From Candidatus Freyrarchaeum guaymasense (lineage in GTDB: Archaea > Asgardarchaeota > Jordarchaeia > Jordarchaeales > Freyrarchaeaceae), in the NCBI GenBank assembly GCA_030587405.1, contig JAUQZD010000033.1, forward strand, positions 1 to 35,673: 35,673 nucleotides of DNA. Direction: 5' to 3'. The position numbers were made by a program, and so were the translations under genes. Positions 1-7,848 of this stretch are shown one piece after another (positions within the stretch are counted from its first letter, which is position 1; each line of letters starts with the position of its first letter). The notes under the pieces were generated by a model that was not told where the DNA came from, did no database searches, and was given only the letters and a program-made list of their open reading frames with translations.

Positions 1-238
1 CGCCGACAAGACCGAGGAGAAAATATACGATTAGCATTTTAACGGTGGACGCCTAAAACCTCCACCTTCCTTTCCCCACTTTTACACTTCCCGCGGACAA
101 CCTTTCTAAAGAGGTGTGCTTCGCTGCCATAGGCTAGCTATGCCTTGATGCCTACACTTCGAATATCCTAAAGGTGCGGTTTGGAGGGTTATACTCTATT
201 TTTCTCTAGGTTAAGGGTCTTCCCTGTGAGTGCTCCCG

Positions 239-787
239 CTATCCCGGCGAAGGCAAGGAGGCGTGCACATGGTTACTGCCAAAGAAGGTGAAGATTTCAT
301 CCTCCATTTTCACGCATGCTTTAATGTATGGGCAGTCACCGCTAACAGAGACGAGCCCTCCCTCCTTCTCCTCGGCTATGGATACGTCTTCTTCTTTAAT
401 GAAGCCTATGCTTACCAGCAACTCTTTATATTTTGAAGGGCTTCATAGACGCTTTCAGCCCTGCTGGGCGACCTTAATAAACCTAAGCTCTCGGCGAGAA
501 ACTTCGTAGCATCCTTCCCTATTGTAACCCCTCTCCTTTGGCGGCTTCAACCATGAACTCCACTTCCTCCAGAAATCATCCGACAGGTACTCCCGCTCCG
601 CCCCCATCCTGGAATGAAGGAGGATGAAGGAAAACGCCGGCAACATGCTTATCTCTGAGCCCCAGGAAACTCCACCTAAGCTTCTCTGAAAGTTCATCGT
701 TCAGGAAGAAGAACGGTACAGGGCCAAAGCTTCGAGGAGGACTGCGAAAACCGTCAGACGGTCAATCCACCAACCTCCAGCCACCAT
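239..787 (-). pseudogene. Decayed gene, function unknown (several frameshifts)
   Basis: On the minus strand protein-like sequence continues across three frames. A start ATG at 787 opens a short hydrophobic stretch (MVAGGWWIDRLTVFAVLLEA). The text then moves to another frame (PVPFFFLNDELSEKLR), then to a frame ending in RFIKVAQQG at the stop 455-457. It continues without a gap in a second frame (AESVYEALQNIK) and a third (LLVSIGFIKEED, then GDCPYIKACVKMEDE). Upstream of 787 there is an AT-rich promoter-like stretch near 818-830. I read this as one ancestral gene of about 180 codons with at least three indels. I do not recognise the family; the C-terminal CPY...C could be a metal or thiol site. 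Alternatives are separate spurious ORFs or a poorly sequenced real gene. Confidence 0.4.
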
Positions 788-946
788 TAAAACTAGAGAA
801 CAGCACCCTCCCTTTTTAAATTAATTCTACAACTTCTACAGCCTCTATAAGCTGTTTGAAGGGTTGGCTCGCCGTAACCGCCTTAAGGTCGACGGATTTA
901 ATTATGCTATGGCTTCTAGCATTTTCCCGGTGGAACCGTTAGGATG

Positions 947-1366
947 CTACGCTGTGCTCCTCCTCACCGGCTTAAACTTTGGAAGGGTTAGCTCCTCTGT
1001 TACGTCGTCGAACACCACCTCCACTTCCATGTCAACTTTTAACTCCTCCGGCTTGCAGTCGACGATGTTGGCTATCATGTTCACTCCTTCTCTAAGCTCC
1101 ACGAGCCCTAGGACGAGCGGCAAGTCATCGTTAAACTCCGGGTAGCTGGTGCTATATAGGATGGTGAAGCTGAGCAGCCTCCCCCTCCCCTCGGACTCCA
1201 CCCACTCCAGGTTGTTTGACAGGCATTTAGGGCAGAGCATTCTAGGGTAGAAAACGCTGCTGCCGCAGTTCACGCACTTTTGGATAAGCAGCCTGTGCTC
1301 CCTTAAGGCCTCCCAGTACCTCCTCGTGACAGGTGTTGGAGCTGGAAGAGGCTTCCTATACTCCAA
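947..1366 (-). CDS. DUF35 OB-fold, zinc-ribbon acyl-CoA-binding protein
   Basis: A 139-residue protein with the complete DUF35 layout. It has an N-terminal helical segment with TRRYWEALREHRL (14-26), a rubredoxin-like zinc ribbon with C31, C34, C45 and C48 (C-x2-C-x10-C-x2-C), and then an OB fold starting at GRLLSFTILY. DUF35 proteins act as partners of thiolase-superfamily enzymes, bridging acetoacetyl-CoA thiolase and HMG-CoA synthase in archaea, or forming retro-aldolase complexes with Ltp-type thiolases in steroid-degrading bacteria. The gene starts 10 bases after the stop of the thiolase-like gene upstream on the same strand, so the two are probably co-transcribed partners. The partner is frameshifted, so whether this protein still works with it is uncertain. 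Family assignment is firm; the substrate is unknown. Confidence 0.9.
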   Translation of the reverse strand: MEYRKPLPAPTPVTRRYWEALREHRLLIQKCVNCGSSVFYPRMLCPKCLSNNLEWVESEGRGRLLSFTILYSTSYPEFNDDLPLVLGLVELREGVNMIANIVDCKPEELKVDMEVEVVFDDVTEELTLPKFKPVRRSTA

Positions 1367-1376
1367 CCATAACCAC

Positions 1377-2533
1377 CTACCCGACGCTTAATATCATGGT
1401 TGCGTAGTGCTCCATCATCCCTCCATGCAACTGAATGAACGCTCTCTCCGCGTCCTTAACCTGCCTCTCTCCTGCCTTGCCTGTCAACTGGCGTACAGCT
1501 TCTATCACGTGGTGAACTAGCGGGTTAACCCCGGAGTGGACACCACACAGCAGTCCTCCATGCGTGTTCACAGGCAAGTCTCCTCCGGGCTCACCACGCC
1601 CCTCCTCGAAGAACTTTCCTCCCTCACCCTTCCTCACGAAGCCGCAGTCCTCAACGTGCTCTATCGGCAGGAAGGCGAATGGGTCGGTGAACATCGCCAG
1701 GTCTATGTCGCCGTGCTTAAGCCGGGCCATTTTAAACGCGTTTTCAGCGGTTACCCTACTACCCAGCTCGGTGAGGCTGGGCATAGACGTAACCCACCCA
1801 TGGGTATGATACTCGTCAACGCCGACAATCCACACGGCCCTATCAGTTAACTCCCTGGCTTTCTCCGCGGACGCCACAAGGATCGCTCCAGCCCCGTCTG
1901 CAGGGCGAGAGCACATGAGCAACGTGTAAGGGTAGACGACCATGGGCGACCTTAAAACGTCGTCGACGGTAACTTGCTCGCGGAAAAGCGCGTTAGGGTT
2001 CATTGAAGCCCACTTCCTCTGCGTTACAACCACACTTGCCAGCTGCTCCATGGTAGTCCCAAACTCATGCATGTGCCTGACCGCTGGCAGAGCGTAGAAG
2101 GAAATGATGTCGGCGCCGTAAGGAAGCTCAAACTCGGGGTGCGCGACGAACCTGACGTGCGGCCCCCTCCTAAACTCCCCCCGCCAACGCACAGTACGCA
2201 GTCAACGTACCCCGAGGCGATAGCGAAAACCGCAAACATGAGCTGATTATATATCGTAACTCCTCCAGAGGTCATCGTGGTTGAAAGTCTAGGCTTCATG
2301 CCTAAGTAGTCACTGATCTTTGTAGCAGTCTTCACCATGAAGTCCGGGCCAAACTCGGCCAAGTATGAAGGACTCGCAAGCAAACCGTCAACCTCATCCT
2401 TCTCAATGTTAACCTTCCTGATAGCATTCACACAAGCCTCAGCGCAGAGCTCAACAATAGACTTCTTGGAACGCCTCTCAAACTTCGCCTCACCAAAACC
2501 AACAATGGCAGCTTTCCTCAACACCTCACGCAT
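1377..2533 (-). pseudogene. SCP2-type thiolase-like protein, frameshifted, lacks catalytic Cys
   Basis: Two overlapping reading frames together make one thiolase-superfamily protein. The N-terminal part starts at ATG 2533 (MREVLRKAAIVGFGEAKF) and runs to CVLCVGGG. The remainder (EFRRGPHVRFVAHPEFELPYGADIISFY...) continues in the next frame to the stop at 1377. The switch lies in a run of six C on the plus strand (2187-2192). One extra base there would join the halves into about 385 residues, the usual family length. The nucleophile position reads STTMTSGG instead of the CASGG pattern, so Met or Thr replaces the catalytic Cys. The HDAF motif is replaced by DPFAF. This resembles Ltp/SCP2 thiolase-like proteins that work as lyases with DUF35 partners, and a DUF35 gene follows 10 bases downstream. 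It is either a pseudogene or an assembly error in a homopolymer. Confidence 0.8.
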
Positions 2534-2582
2534 CACAATTTTAACTTTAAATTTTCGCATATTAAAAATCAATCTTCAATCT

Positions 2583-3497
2583 TTAACTTCGGTTTTTCTT
2601 TGACGCTGATCGCTGATTTTTTACTTTCTCTGAAAGATATGTTCTCAGCTTTTTCACCTCTTTTTCTTTAACCTGAATTATTATTTGATCGTTTTCTATA
2701 AGTCTTGCATTATAGTACCCTATTTTTTCTAGGATTACATCTTTTAGTTCTATATCTATTTCATATCCGATGCTATTCCTCTCAAGCTGCCTAGCAACTT
2801 TTATAGTTGTTCCGCTTCCCAAGAAAGGGTCTAAAACTACTTCTCCCTTTAAAGTAAAAAGAGTTATGATCCTTCGTGGAATTTCTTCTGGAAATGCCGC
2901 TATTCCTTGCTCCAGCCTTCCTTCTAAAGGAAGTACATTGGTTATTTCCCAAACTGAAAGATACCATTTCTCTGTTTGATACTTTTTTACATCTATTTTT
3001 GATCTTTCAAGTGTATCAGGGTTGGTTTTCTTAAAAAGTTTGTAGTCGAATTTTCCTTTTTGGAAAATGAGTATTTCTTCAAAGATATTGTCAGGGTAAT
3101 AGTACATTGGGTAAGGATGTTGAAGCATAACGCCTGACCGTCTACTTATTCTTATATATCCCTCTGTTTTTTTCCAGATTATTTTATCTCTATATCTAAA
3201 CCCTACTTCTCTCATTATTTTTGTTATGTCGGATGTTATGGGGTATAACTCGCCTTTTATTCTCACATCCTGCACTACAAAACATGCTATTCTACCTTCT
3301 GCCAAAACATCAATAAGCGCACTACCAACCGTTGAAATAAGGTCTAAGTATTCTTCATAACTGCTAAAAAGGCCGGGATAATCGAATGGCGCATTAAAGT
3401 AAGGGGGAGATGTAATCATTAATTGTACTGACTCTTTTTTTAGGTCATGCAACATGTTTCTGCAATCACCAAAAATGATCTTATGCCAAGTTGCCAT
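2583..3497 (-). CDS. DNA methyltransferase, beta-class, probably N4-cytosine
   Basis: A 304-residue site-specific DNA methyltransferase. The catalytic motif IV TSPPY is near the N-terminus (29-33) and the AdoMet-binding motif DPFLGSGTT near the C-terminus (223-231), followed by GYEID. That order is the beta class. S/T-P-P-Y favours N4-cytosine methylation, though N6-adenine cannot be excluded. AFPEEIPRRII (201-211) is the segment usually found before motif I in these enzymes. The ATG at 3497 is preceded by a GGAGAG ribosome site and a TATA-like box. It is divergently transcribed from the glycosylase-like gene at 3605 across a 107-base spacer. No endonuclease of its own is adjacent on this side, which suggests the divergent gene is its partner. 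The specificity cannot be read from sequence. Confidence 0.9.
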   Translation of the reverse strand: MATWHKIIFGDCRNMLHDLKKESVQLMITSPPYFNAPFDYPGLFSSYEEYLDLISTVGSALIDVLAEGRIACFVVQDVRIKGELYPITSDITKIMREVGFRYRDKIIWKKTEGYIRISRRSGVMLQHPYPMYYYPDNIFEEILIFQKGKFDYKLFKKTNPDTLERSKIDVKKYQTEKWYLSVWEITNVLPLEGRLEQGIAAFPEEIPRRIITLFTLKGEVVLDPFLGSGTTIKVARQLERNSIGYEIDIELKDVILEKIGYYNARLIENDQIIIQVKEKEVKKLRTYLSEKVKNQRSASKKNRS

Positions 3498-3543
3498 CGT
3501 GCTCTCTCCATATTTTTCATTCAGTTTTAAATTTAAGAGAGAA

Positions 3544-3553
3544 CCTATATAAA
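3544..3553 (-). promoter_or_regulatory. TATA-like box of the first methyltransferase
   Basis: Minus-strand TTTATATAGG, about 47-56 bases upstream of the ATG at 3497. A transcript starting about 25 bases downstream would have a leader of roughly 25-30 bases that includes the GGAGAG site. Confidence 0.5.
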
Positions 3554-3571
3554 CAAAACATCGCTCATCAA

Positions 3572-3579
3572 TATTTAAT
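3572..3579 (+). promoter_or_regulatory. TATA-like box of the glycosylase-like gene
   Basis: TATTTAAT lies about 26-33 bases upstream of the GTG at 3605, the spacing expected for an archaeal promoter giving a very short leader. It faces the methyltransferase promoter in the same spacer, so both genes could be regulated together. Confidence 0.45.
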
Positions 3580-3604
3580 TTGCTAGGATCAAGAAAGTAC
3601 GTGG

Positions 3605-4525
3605 GTGATAAGTTTGAGAGAAAAACAAGAAGGGCTTAGCGAGCAAGATAAAGCTTCGGCTTTAATGGTCCTTAAGGATTACGGGGAAAAACGGTGGTCT
3701 GAAAAATGGATGAGTCACATTTCTTTCCCGTCAACGATAGATGTCCTTAATGATAAGGAGGACGTATTACGGTATATGCTTTTACGTGCTTTGATAAATC
3801 AGCAGGCTAAGGTCGAAAAGGCGAGGCAACTTCCTAAGAGGTTATATGAAGAATTTACTGAGACATTGCTTTATTCTCCGTGGGAAATTGATCCATACAG
3901 GCTTTTTGACATTTTAGTGGATGTTGCAGGAGAGAAAGGGTCAGACCTCTATAAAGTCGGTGCTCTTGGAGGAATAAAGCCGACGTCTCTTTTTCTTTAT
4001 CGTTTTTACTCATTTACGCTTTACATAAAGACCTTAGGTAACATAAAGTTGTACAATATAATAAAGAACTTTAGTTCACCATATGGAATACACATGTACT
4101 TTAAAAATAACACATTTCTATCGGCTGGCTGGGTTGGAAATGACCCCAAAGCATGCAGGATGCTCGCAGATTGGATAACATTCCTTTTCGAAGAAGTATG
4201 GAAGGAAAATGTAAAGTTTAAACTAAAAGACTCCTTAATGATAGTTGACGGTCATGTAGGAAAAGTTTTCTCTAGAAGTGGGCTAATAGAAAACGTTTAC
4301 TACGAAAAGAAAAGACCTTATATAATTCAAGCAGCAAAAATGCGTAGTGAAATAGAAAGATTAGTTAAACAATATAATTTCACGCCTTTTTATGTGGACA
4401 ATGGCGCATTTTATCTTTTTGAAGACGGGTATTGCAACGAGTTAAACCCAAAATGTAACGAATGCCCCCTCACGATTTATTGTAAGAAGTATGTTAAATG
4501 GACAGCATATCAACAATTAAAATAA
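3605..4525 (+). CDS. Divergent HhH-GPD / 4Fe-4S DNA-glycosylase-like protein, restriction-associated
   Basis: A 306-residue protein with features of the endonuclease III superfamily. YMLLRALINQQ (57-67) resembles the family's N-terminal LLSAQ helix. GWVGNDPKA (175-183) sits where the helix-hairpin-helix GVGxKTA is expected. IVDGHVGKVFSR (213-224) matches the catalytic VDTHVxRV segment, with D215 as the likely essential Asp. The C-terminal cysteines C277, C284, C287 and C293 have exactly the C-x6-C-x2-C-x5-C spacing of the endonuclease III iron-sulfur loop. It is about 90 residues longer than endonuclease III and diverged in the middle. Known relatives remove damaged or mismatched bases. Its position divergent from a methyltransferase suggests either mismatch repair linked to methylation or a restriction effector that excises bases at unmethylated sites. 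The start is GTG 3605 or TTG 3614, the latter preceded by GGTGAT. Confidence 0.65.
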   Translation: MISLREKQEGLSEQDKASALMVLKDYGEKRWSEKWMSHISFPSTIDVLNDKEDVLRYMLLRALINQQAKVEKARQLPKRLYEEFTETLLYSPWEIDPYRLFDILVDVAGEKGSDLYKVGALGGIKPTSLFLYRFYSFTLYIKTLGNIKLYNIIKNFSSPYGIHMYFKNNTFLSAGWVGNDPKACRMLADWITFLFEEVWKENVKFKLKDSLMIVDGHVGKVFSRSGLIENVYYEKKRPYIIQAAKMRSEIERLVKQYNFTPFYVDNGAFYLFEDGYCNELNPKCNECPLTIYCKKYVKWTAYQQLK

Positions 4526-4796
4526 ATATTATATATGAAGTACAGGTTAAAGAGATTACTTTGGGTGCAGAGAAAGATGGTCTAATTAACTAAAAGCAGT
4601 ATTAAGGAAATTTTTGAAAAAGTTGGCTATGGGAAAGTTCGACATAATGGTCTTGTGAACATTTATTTAAATCTTTTTATCAATTTAAACGTTATTTTCC
4701 TTAAACTAACGCCCTTAAAGTAAGGATCGAGTTAAAGTAATTATTCTAGGATCATATTTTAATAACTTCAGAAAATCGCCATTGTTTACAAATCTC

Positions 4797-4958
4797 CTAT
4801 TTGCAGTTCTTACACTTGTAAACTTGCTTCTTTCCACTCTTGCCATACTTGATAATATTTGGTGAACCACAGAACTTGCAAACTATAGGCTCAGTCTCTT
4901 CTATCTCTTTTATTGCTCTCTTATTTTCGGGTTTTCCTAAGAGTGGTACAACTTCCAT
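4797..4958 (-). pseudogene. Transposase-type zinc-ribbon remnant (53 codons)
   Basis: A short minus-strand reading frame from ATG 4958 to TAG 4797-4799. It encodes a zinc ribbon CKFCGSPNIIKYGKSG followed by KQVYKCKNC, giving C-x2-C and C-x2-C. This pattern is typical of the N-terminus of IS-encoded transposases (InsA-like/DDE-associated zinc ribbons), which normally continue with RRF and a helix-turn-helix. Here a stop codon follows immediately, so I read it as the 5' end of a lost transposase. It could also be a free-standing small zinc-ribbon protein. It lies between two restriction-modification gene sets and shares the ACCTA motif region with the AbrB gene. Confidence 0.5.
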
Positions 4959-4968
4959 GCCCAATATC

Positions 4969-5076
4969 TTACCTAATGTTTTACCTATAATTAGGTATAG
5001 TTTACCTATTTAAAATTTTCGGTAAAAATTTACACCAAAAATTTTATAAATAATTTTACCTATATTTATGATAGGT
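4969..5076. promoter_or_regulatory. Cluster of six ACCTA/TAGGT motifs, probable operator region
   Basis: The pentamer ACCTA occurs at 4971, 4983, 5004 and 5058, and its complement TAGGT at 4992 and 5072. Two pairs form inverted repeats: TACCTA-TAAT-TAGGTA (4982-4997) and ACCTAT-N7-ATAGGT (5058-5076). The second lies between a TATA-like TTTTATAAAT (5042-5051) and the start of the AbrB-type gene at 5085, where a bound protein would block initiation. The first lies between the start of the zinc-ribbon ORF (4958) and an AT-rich stretch. The natural candidate ligand is the AbrB-type protein itself, but that is inference. Confidence 0.55.
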
Positions 5077-5084
5077 GATTGAGA

Positions 5085-5267
5085 ATGGGTGAAATTACTG
5101 TGCTTACTAAAGCGACTTCAAGAAGTAAATCTTTAAGAACAACTATCCCTATGGGTATCGTAAAACAATTCAACCTTTCAGAAGGGGATAAACTCAATTG
5201 GGAAATTAAAGCGGAAGGTGGAGAACTTATAATTGTGGTAAGACCATTAAAGAGGAGTGAAAAATAA
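5085..5267 (+). CDS. AbrB/MazE-type DNA-binding regulator
   Basis: A 60-residue protein starting at ATG 5085, chosen because AGGTGAT (5073-5079) lies just upstream. SLRTTIPMGIVKQFNLSEGDKLNW is the AbrB/SpoVT swapped-hairpin signature (S-L-R-x-T-I-P-x-x-[IV]-x-x-x-x-x-L-x-x-G-D), followed by the second beta hairpin ELIIVVRPL. Such proteins bind DNA as dimers and act as transcription regulators or antitoxins. The stop codon shares one base with the ATG of the methyltransferase at 5267, so the two are translated from one message. By position it could act like a controller protein for the modification gene, with the ACCTA repeats upstream as its likely operator. No toxin partner is next to it. 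Confidence 0.85.
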   Translation: MGEITVLTKATSRSKSLRTTIPMGIVKQFNLSEGDKLNWEIKAEGGELIIVVRPLKRSEK

Positions 5268-6178
5268 TGGTAAAAAGAACACGAACAAGTAGTTTTGGTG
5301 TTTCAGGGAGAATAAGCCACGACTCTACTCCTTTCTATTCGAGAAAGTTATATAGAAATAATAGACTTCCAAAAGCAAAGCCAGAAGATCTTATCGAAAA
5401 TAAAGTTCCAGCTGAATTTCTAGATAAGATAATGTTGGGAGATGCACGTGATGTTCTTAAAAAGCTTCCGAGTAACTGTGTTCATCTGATGATTACTTCT
5501 CCACCGTATAATGTAGGAAAGGAATATGATGAAGATTTAACGCTTGGAGAATATCTTGATTTCATTGAAGAAGTTATGAGAGAAGTTTATAGAATGTTAG
5601 TTTGGGGAGGACGTGTCTGTTTTAATGTGGCTAATTTGGGTAGGAAACCGTACATACCTCTTCACGCGTATCTTATAGAGAGATTCGAAAAAATAGGTTT
5701 TCTTTTTAGGGGAGAAATTATATGGGACAAGGGGGATGCTGTTGGTGGAGCATCAACAGCATGGGGAACATGGAACTCTGCTGTAAACCCGGTTCTAAGA
5801 GATCAACATGAATATATTATCGTTCTATCTAAAGGTAGCTTTAAAAGAGAGAAAAAGGACAAAGTGGATACTATCACGAGAGAGGAGTTCCTAGAATTCA
5901 CAAAGAGTGTTTGGAGGTTTCCACCAGAATCAGCGAAAAAGATTGATCATCCAGCACCTTTCCCAGAAGAGCTACCATATAGATGCATACAACTATACAC
6001 ATTTAAAGGAGATGTGGTTCTAGATCCATTCGTAGGTTCTGGTACGACGTGTGTTGTCGCATTGAAGATGGGAAGACATTTCATAGGTATAGATATAGAA
6101 GAAAAATATGTGAAGATTGCTAGACAGAGAATAAAACAGATACTAGGCACAAAAAAACTTACAGAATATTTCCCTTAG
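5267..6178 (+). CDS. DNA methyltransferase, beta-class, probably N4-cytosine
   Basis: A 303-residue DNA methyltransferase with TSPPYNVG (77-84) as catalytic motif IV and DPFVGSGTT (253-261) followed by GIDIEEKY as the AdoMet-binding region, in beta-class order. HPAPFPEELPYRCI (228-241) is the conserved segment before motif I. The N-terminal 55 residues (basic, with SSFGVSGR) are an extension relative to minimal members and may help recognise DNA. TSPPY argues for N4-cytosine methylation, which is preferred in thermophiles because its deamination does not give thymine. It overlaps the AbrB-type gene by one base. It also overlaps the convergent endonuclease gene by four bases at the 3' end, the tight arrangement of a type II restriction-modification pair. 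Confidence 0.92.
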   Translation: MVKRTRTSSFGVSGRISHDSTPFYSRKLYRNNRLPKAKPEDLIENKVPAEFLDKIMLGDARDVLKKLPSNCVHLMITSPPYNVGKEYDEDLTLGEYLDFIEEVMREVYRMLVWGGRVCFNVANLGRKPYIPLHAYLIERFEKIGFLFRGEIIWDKGDAVGGASTAWGTWNSAVNPVLRDQHEYIIVLSKGSFKREKKDKVDTITREEFLEFTKSVWRFPPESAKKIDHPAPFPEELPYRCIQLYTFKGDVVLDPFVGSGTTCVVALKMGRHFIGIDIEEKYVKIARQRIKQILGTKKLTEYFP

Positions 6179-6810
6179 CATTCTAAAGCTAGCTTTTTCA
6201 ACATGTTGTACCACATCTTCCAGTATTTTTCTCTGATAGCATTTATGTTGACATGTTGGTAGTTTATTGTTATAAAATTGCCTTTCTTTTCAGCTTTTTC
6301 TATTAAAGTCTTGATAGCAGTAGTATTAATCCCAAATCCCCTCGGATTAGTTTCACTTTTTGGTATCCACCACATATCATCACCCATCTCCATTTTTAAT
6401 TCTTCTAGATCATCTACCTCAAAAACATAAAGTGAGATCTTCATTTTCTTCCTATTTCTAGTCACATAGAGTATTGGATATTTAAACTTAAATCTTCGTG
6501 CTCTTTCTATTGATGGAAAACCATTCCATGCCACTTTTACAGTAGTAATGGTTTCTGTCGTTTTAAGACTATACTTCTTTTCCTGTTCTCCGATCATTAC
6601 AGAAAAGTCCCATTCTCGCTCCATAGGTGGTGCGGGCTTAACTTTTAACTTAAATTCTTCTTCTAACATAACACGTATAACATGTTCTCTTCTTTTTCCA
6701 ATATCTGGTGTACTTCCCTCAATATATAGTATTTCCCATATTCGTCCTAGTAAATCAAGAACCATTGGTTTCTTTTTCAGAAGTTGTATCAAGGGATCTA
6801 TCTCCGTCAT
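6175..6810 (-). CDS. Probable type II restriction endonuclease, ThaI-like
   Basis: A 211-residue protein, convergent with the methyltransferase at 5267 and overlapping its end by four bases. REWDFS (65-70) followed by KKYSLKT (78-84) fits a PD-(D/E)XK core in which D68 and K83 would be catalytic, with a Ser in place of the usual acidic residue of ExK. E50-E52 could supply the first acidic residue. The overall text (MVLDLLGRIWEILY...EHVIRVMLEEEF) reminds me of the ThaI family of thermophile restriction enzymes, but this is from memory and not tested. The ATG at 6810 follows AAGGTG. Function as an endonuclease is supported mostly by gene pairing and size; the recognition site is unknown. Confidence 0.6.
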   Translation of the reverse strand: MTEIDPLIQLLKKKPMVLDLLGRIWEILYIEGSTPDIGKRREHVIRVMLEEEFKLKVKPAPPMEREWDFSVMIGEQEKKYSLKTTETITTVKVAWNGFPSIERARRFKFKYPILYVTRNRKKMKISLYVFEVDDLEELKMEMGDDMWWIPKSETNPRGFGINTTAIKTLIEKAEKKGNFITINYQHVNINAIREKYWKMWYNMLKKLALEC

Positions 6811-6970
6811 CGTAACACCTTACTAAATAAATTTGTTTTAATTGTTTTTTTGAAACTTTCTACCACCATACTTGCAACACCACAAATACAACACCCGAAA
6901 AGGCAACGGAACCATAAAAATCAACCTTAATTTTATCACTCTAAATGCAACACCTTACTTCCAACACCTA
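6811..6970. repeat. CA-rich leader with repeated CAACACC/TAACACC motif
   Basis: Between the divergently read genes at 6810 and 7084 the plus strand is poor in G and repeats AACACC at 6814, 6874, 6889, 6952 and 6964. The first copy is the complement of the AAGGTGTTA ribosome site of the endonuclease gene. The others may be upstream operator copies, decayed duplicate leaders, or chance in a biased sequence. Confidence 0.25.
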
Positions 6971-7083
6971 ACATTTCAACAGAACCATTGATAGTAAAGG
7001 ATAAAGAATAAAAAATTTAAGGTAAAGCTTAGTGGATTTGAGGGTTAACGTCCATGTAGTACGGTTAGAGGAGGTGTTTCCTC

Positions 7084-7848
7084 TTGTGTGACCTGCTTGG
7101 TTTATGCTTTTCAAGGTTTTACATGGCATCGAGGTCTTTACCCTTGTTCGCCGGTGCCGGCATGCGTAGAGGGGATATGGATGGGTGGGGTATCGGGTTC
7201 TACTTTCCTGACGGAAGCGCCCATGTTGAAAAGTGCGCTGAGGAGGCTTGGACCAGTGAGAAGTACCAAGTGCTCGCCCGCGTAGTTAAGAGCAACGTTT
7301 TCATAGCTCACCTGAGACTTGCCTCTAGAGGAAGAGTATGCGACGAGTTCTGCCACCCATTTAAGCTGCATTTCCGAGGAAGAGACTGGCTCTTCGCCCA
7401 TAACGGGGATTGCTCCGCGATAGTCAACTATAGAACTTCAGGTGAGAGAATACCTGGCGTTGAAGGGCAGGACTCCCCCAGGATCTTCGAATTCCTCAGG
7501 GACCATATTTTAAGGTACTTGCAGCGGAATCGTAAGGGAAGCCTCATTGGAGCCGTCAAATGGGCTACGGAGAAACTATTCGAAGAATACCCTAATGGAA
7601 CGTTTAACTTCCTGCTCACCAATGGAGACGTGTTATTCGCCCATGTAGACCGGAGGCATTCGTTAAACAATAACTTATATGTCCTTAGAAGGGAGAAAGA
7701 GGATGGACTAGCGATTTTAGTAACCACCATAAATGGTTTAACAAGGGAAGCATGGACGAAATTCTTTCCGATAAGAGGAAGAGGAAAACTGTTGGTGATG
7801 TCTGAGGGGGAACTGCTCTACAATATAGAGACGCAAACTTTCAGCTAA
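7084..7848 (+). CDS. Class II glutamine amidotransferase (YafJ/GATase_4-like)
   Basis: A 254-residue N-terminal-nucleophile amidohydrolase. The TTG start at 7084 is chosen because it puts Cys at position 2, the catalytic nucleophile exposed after Met removal. A strong GAGGAGGTG (7068-7076) lies seven bases upstream. DMDGWGIGFY (31-40), AHLRLASRG (95-103) and FAHNGD (123-128) are the glutamine-binding and oxyanion motifs of class II amidotransferases. The protein stops after this domain, as in YafJ-type proteins, so no synthase domain shows which acceptor receives the ammonia. Its 3' end overlaps the reconstructed 3' end of the converging endonuclease gene. GC content looks closer to the host genes than to the flanking restriction genes. 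The physiological role is unknown. Confidence 0.85.
   Translation: MCDLLGLCFSRFYMASRSLPLFAGAGMRRGDMDGWGIGFYFPDGSAHVEKCAEEAWTSEKYQVLARVVKSNVFIAHLRLASRGRVCDEFCHPFKLHFRGRDWLFAHNGDCSAIVNYRTSGERIPGVEGQDSPRIFEFLRDHILRYLQRNRKGSLIGAVKWATEKLFEEYPNGTFNFLLTNGDVLFAHVDRRHSLNNNLYVLRREKEDGLAILVTTINGLTREAWTKFFPIRGRGKLLVMSEGELLYNIETQTFS

Noticed and set aside
4530..4700. Short frames after the glycosylase-like gene (IKEIFEKVGYGKVRHNG)
   Set aside because: Fragmentary, without start or ribosome site and without a family I recognise.
4969..5076. ACCTA repeats as a small CRISPR or transposon end
   Set aside because: Units are too short and irregularly spaced for CRISPR, and there is no target duplication or matching distal end; operator sites explain them better.
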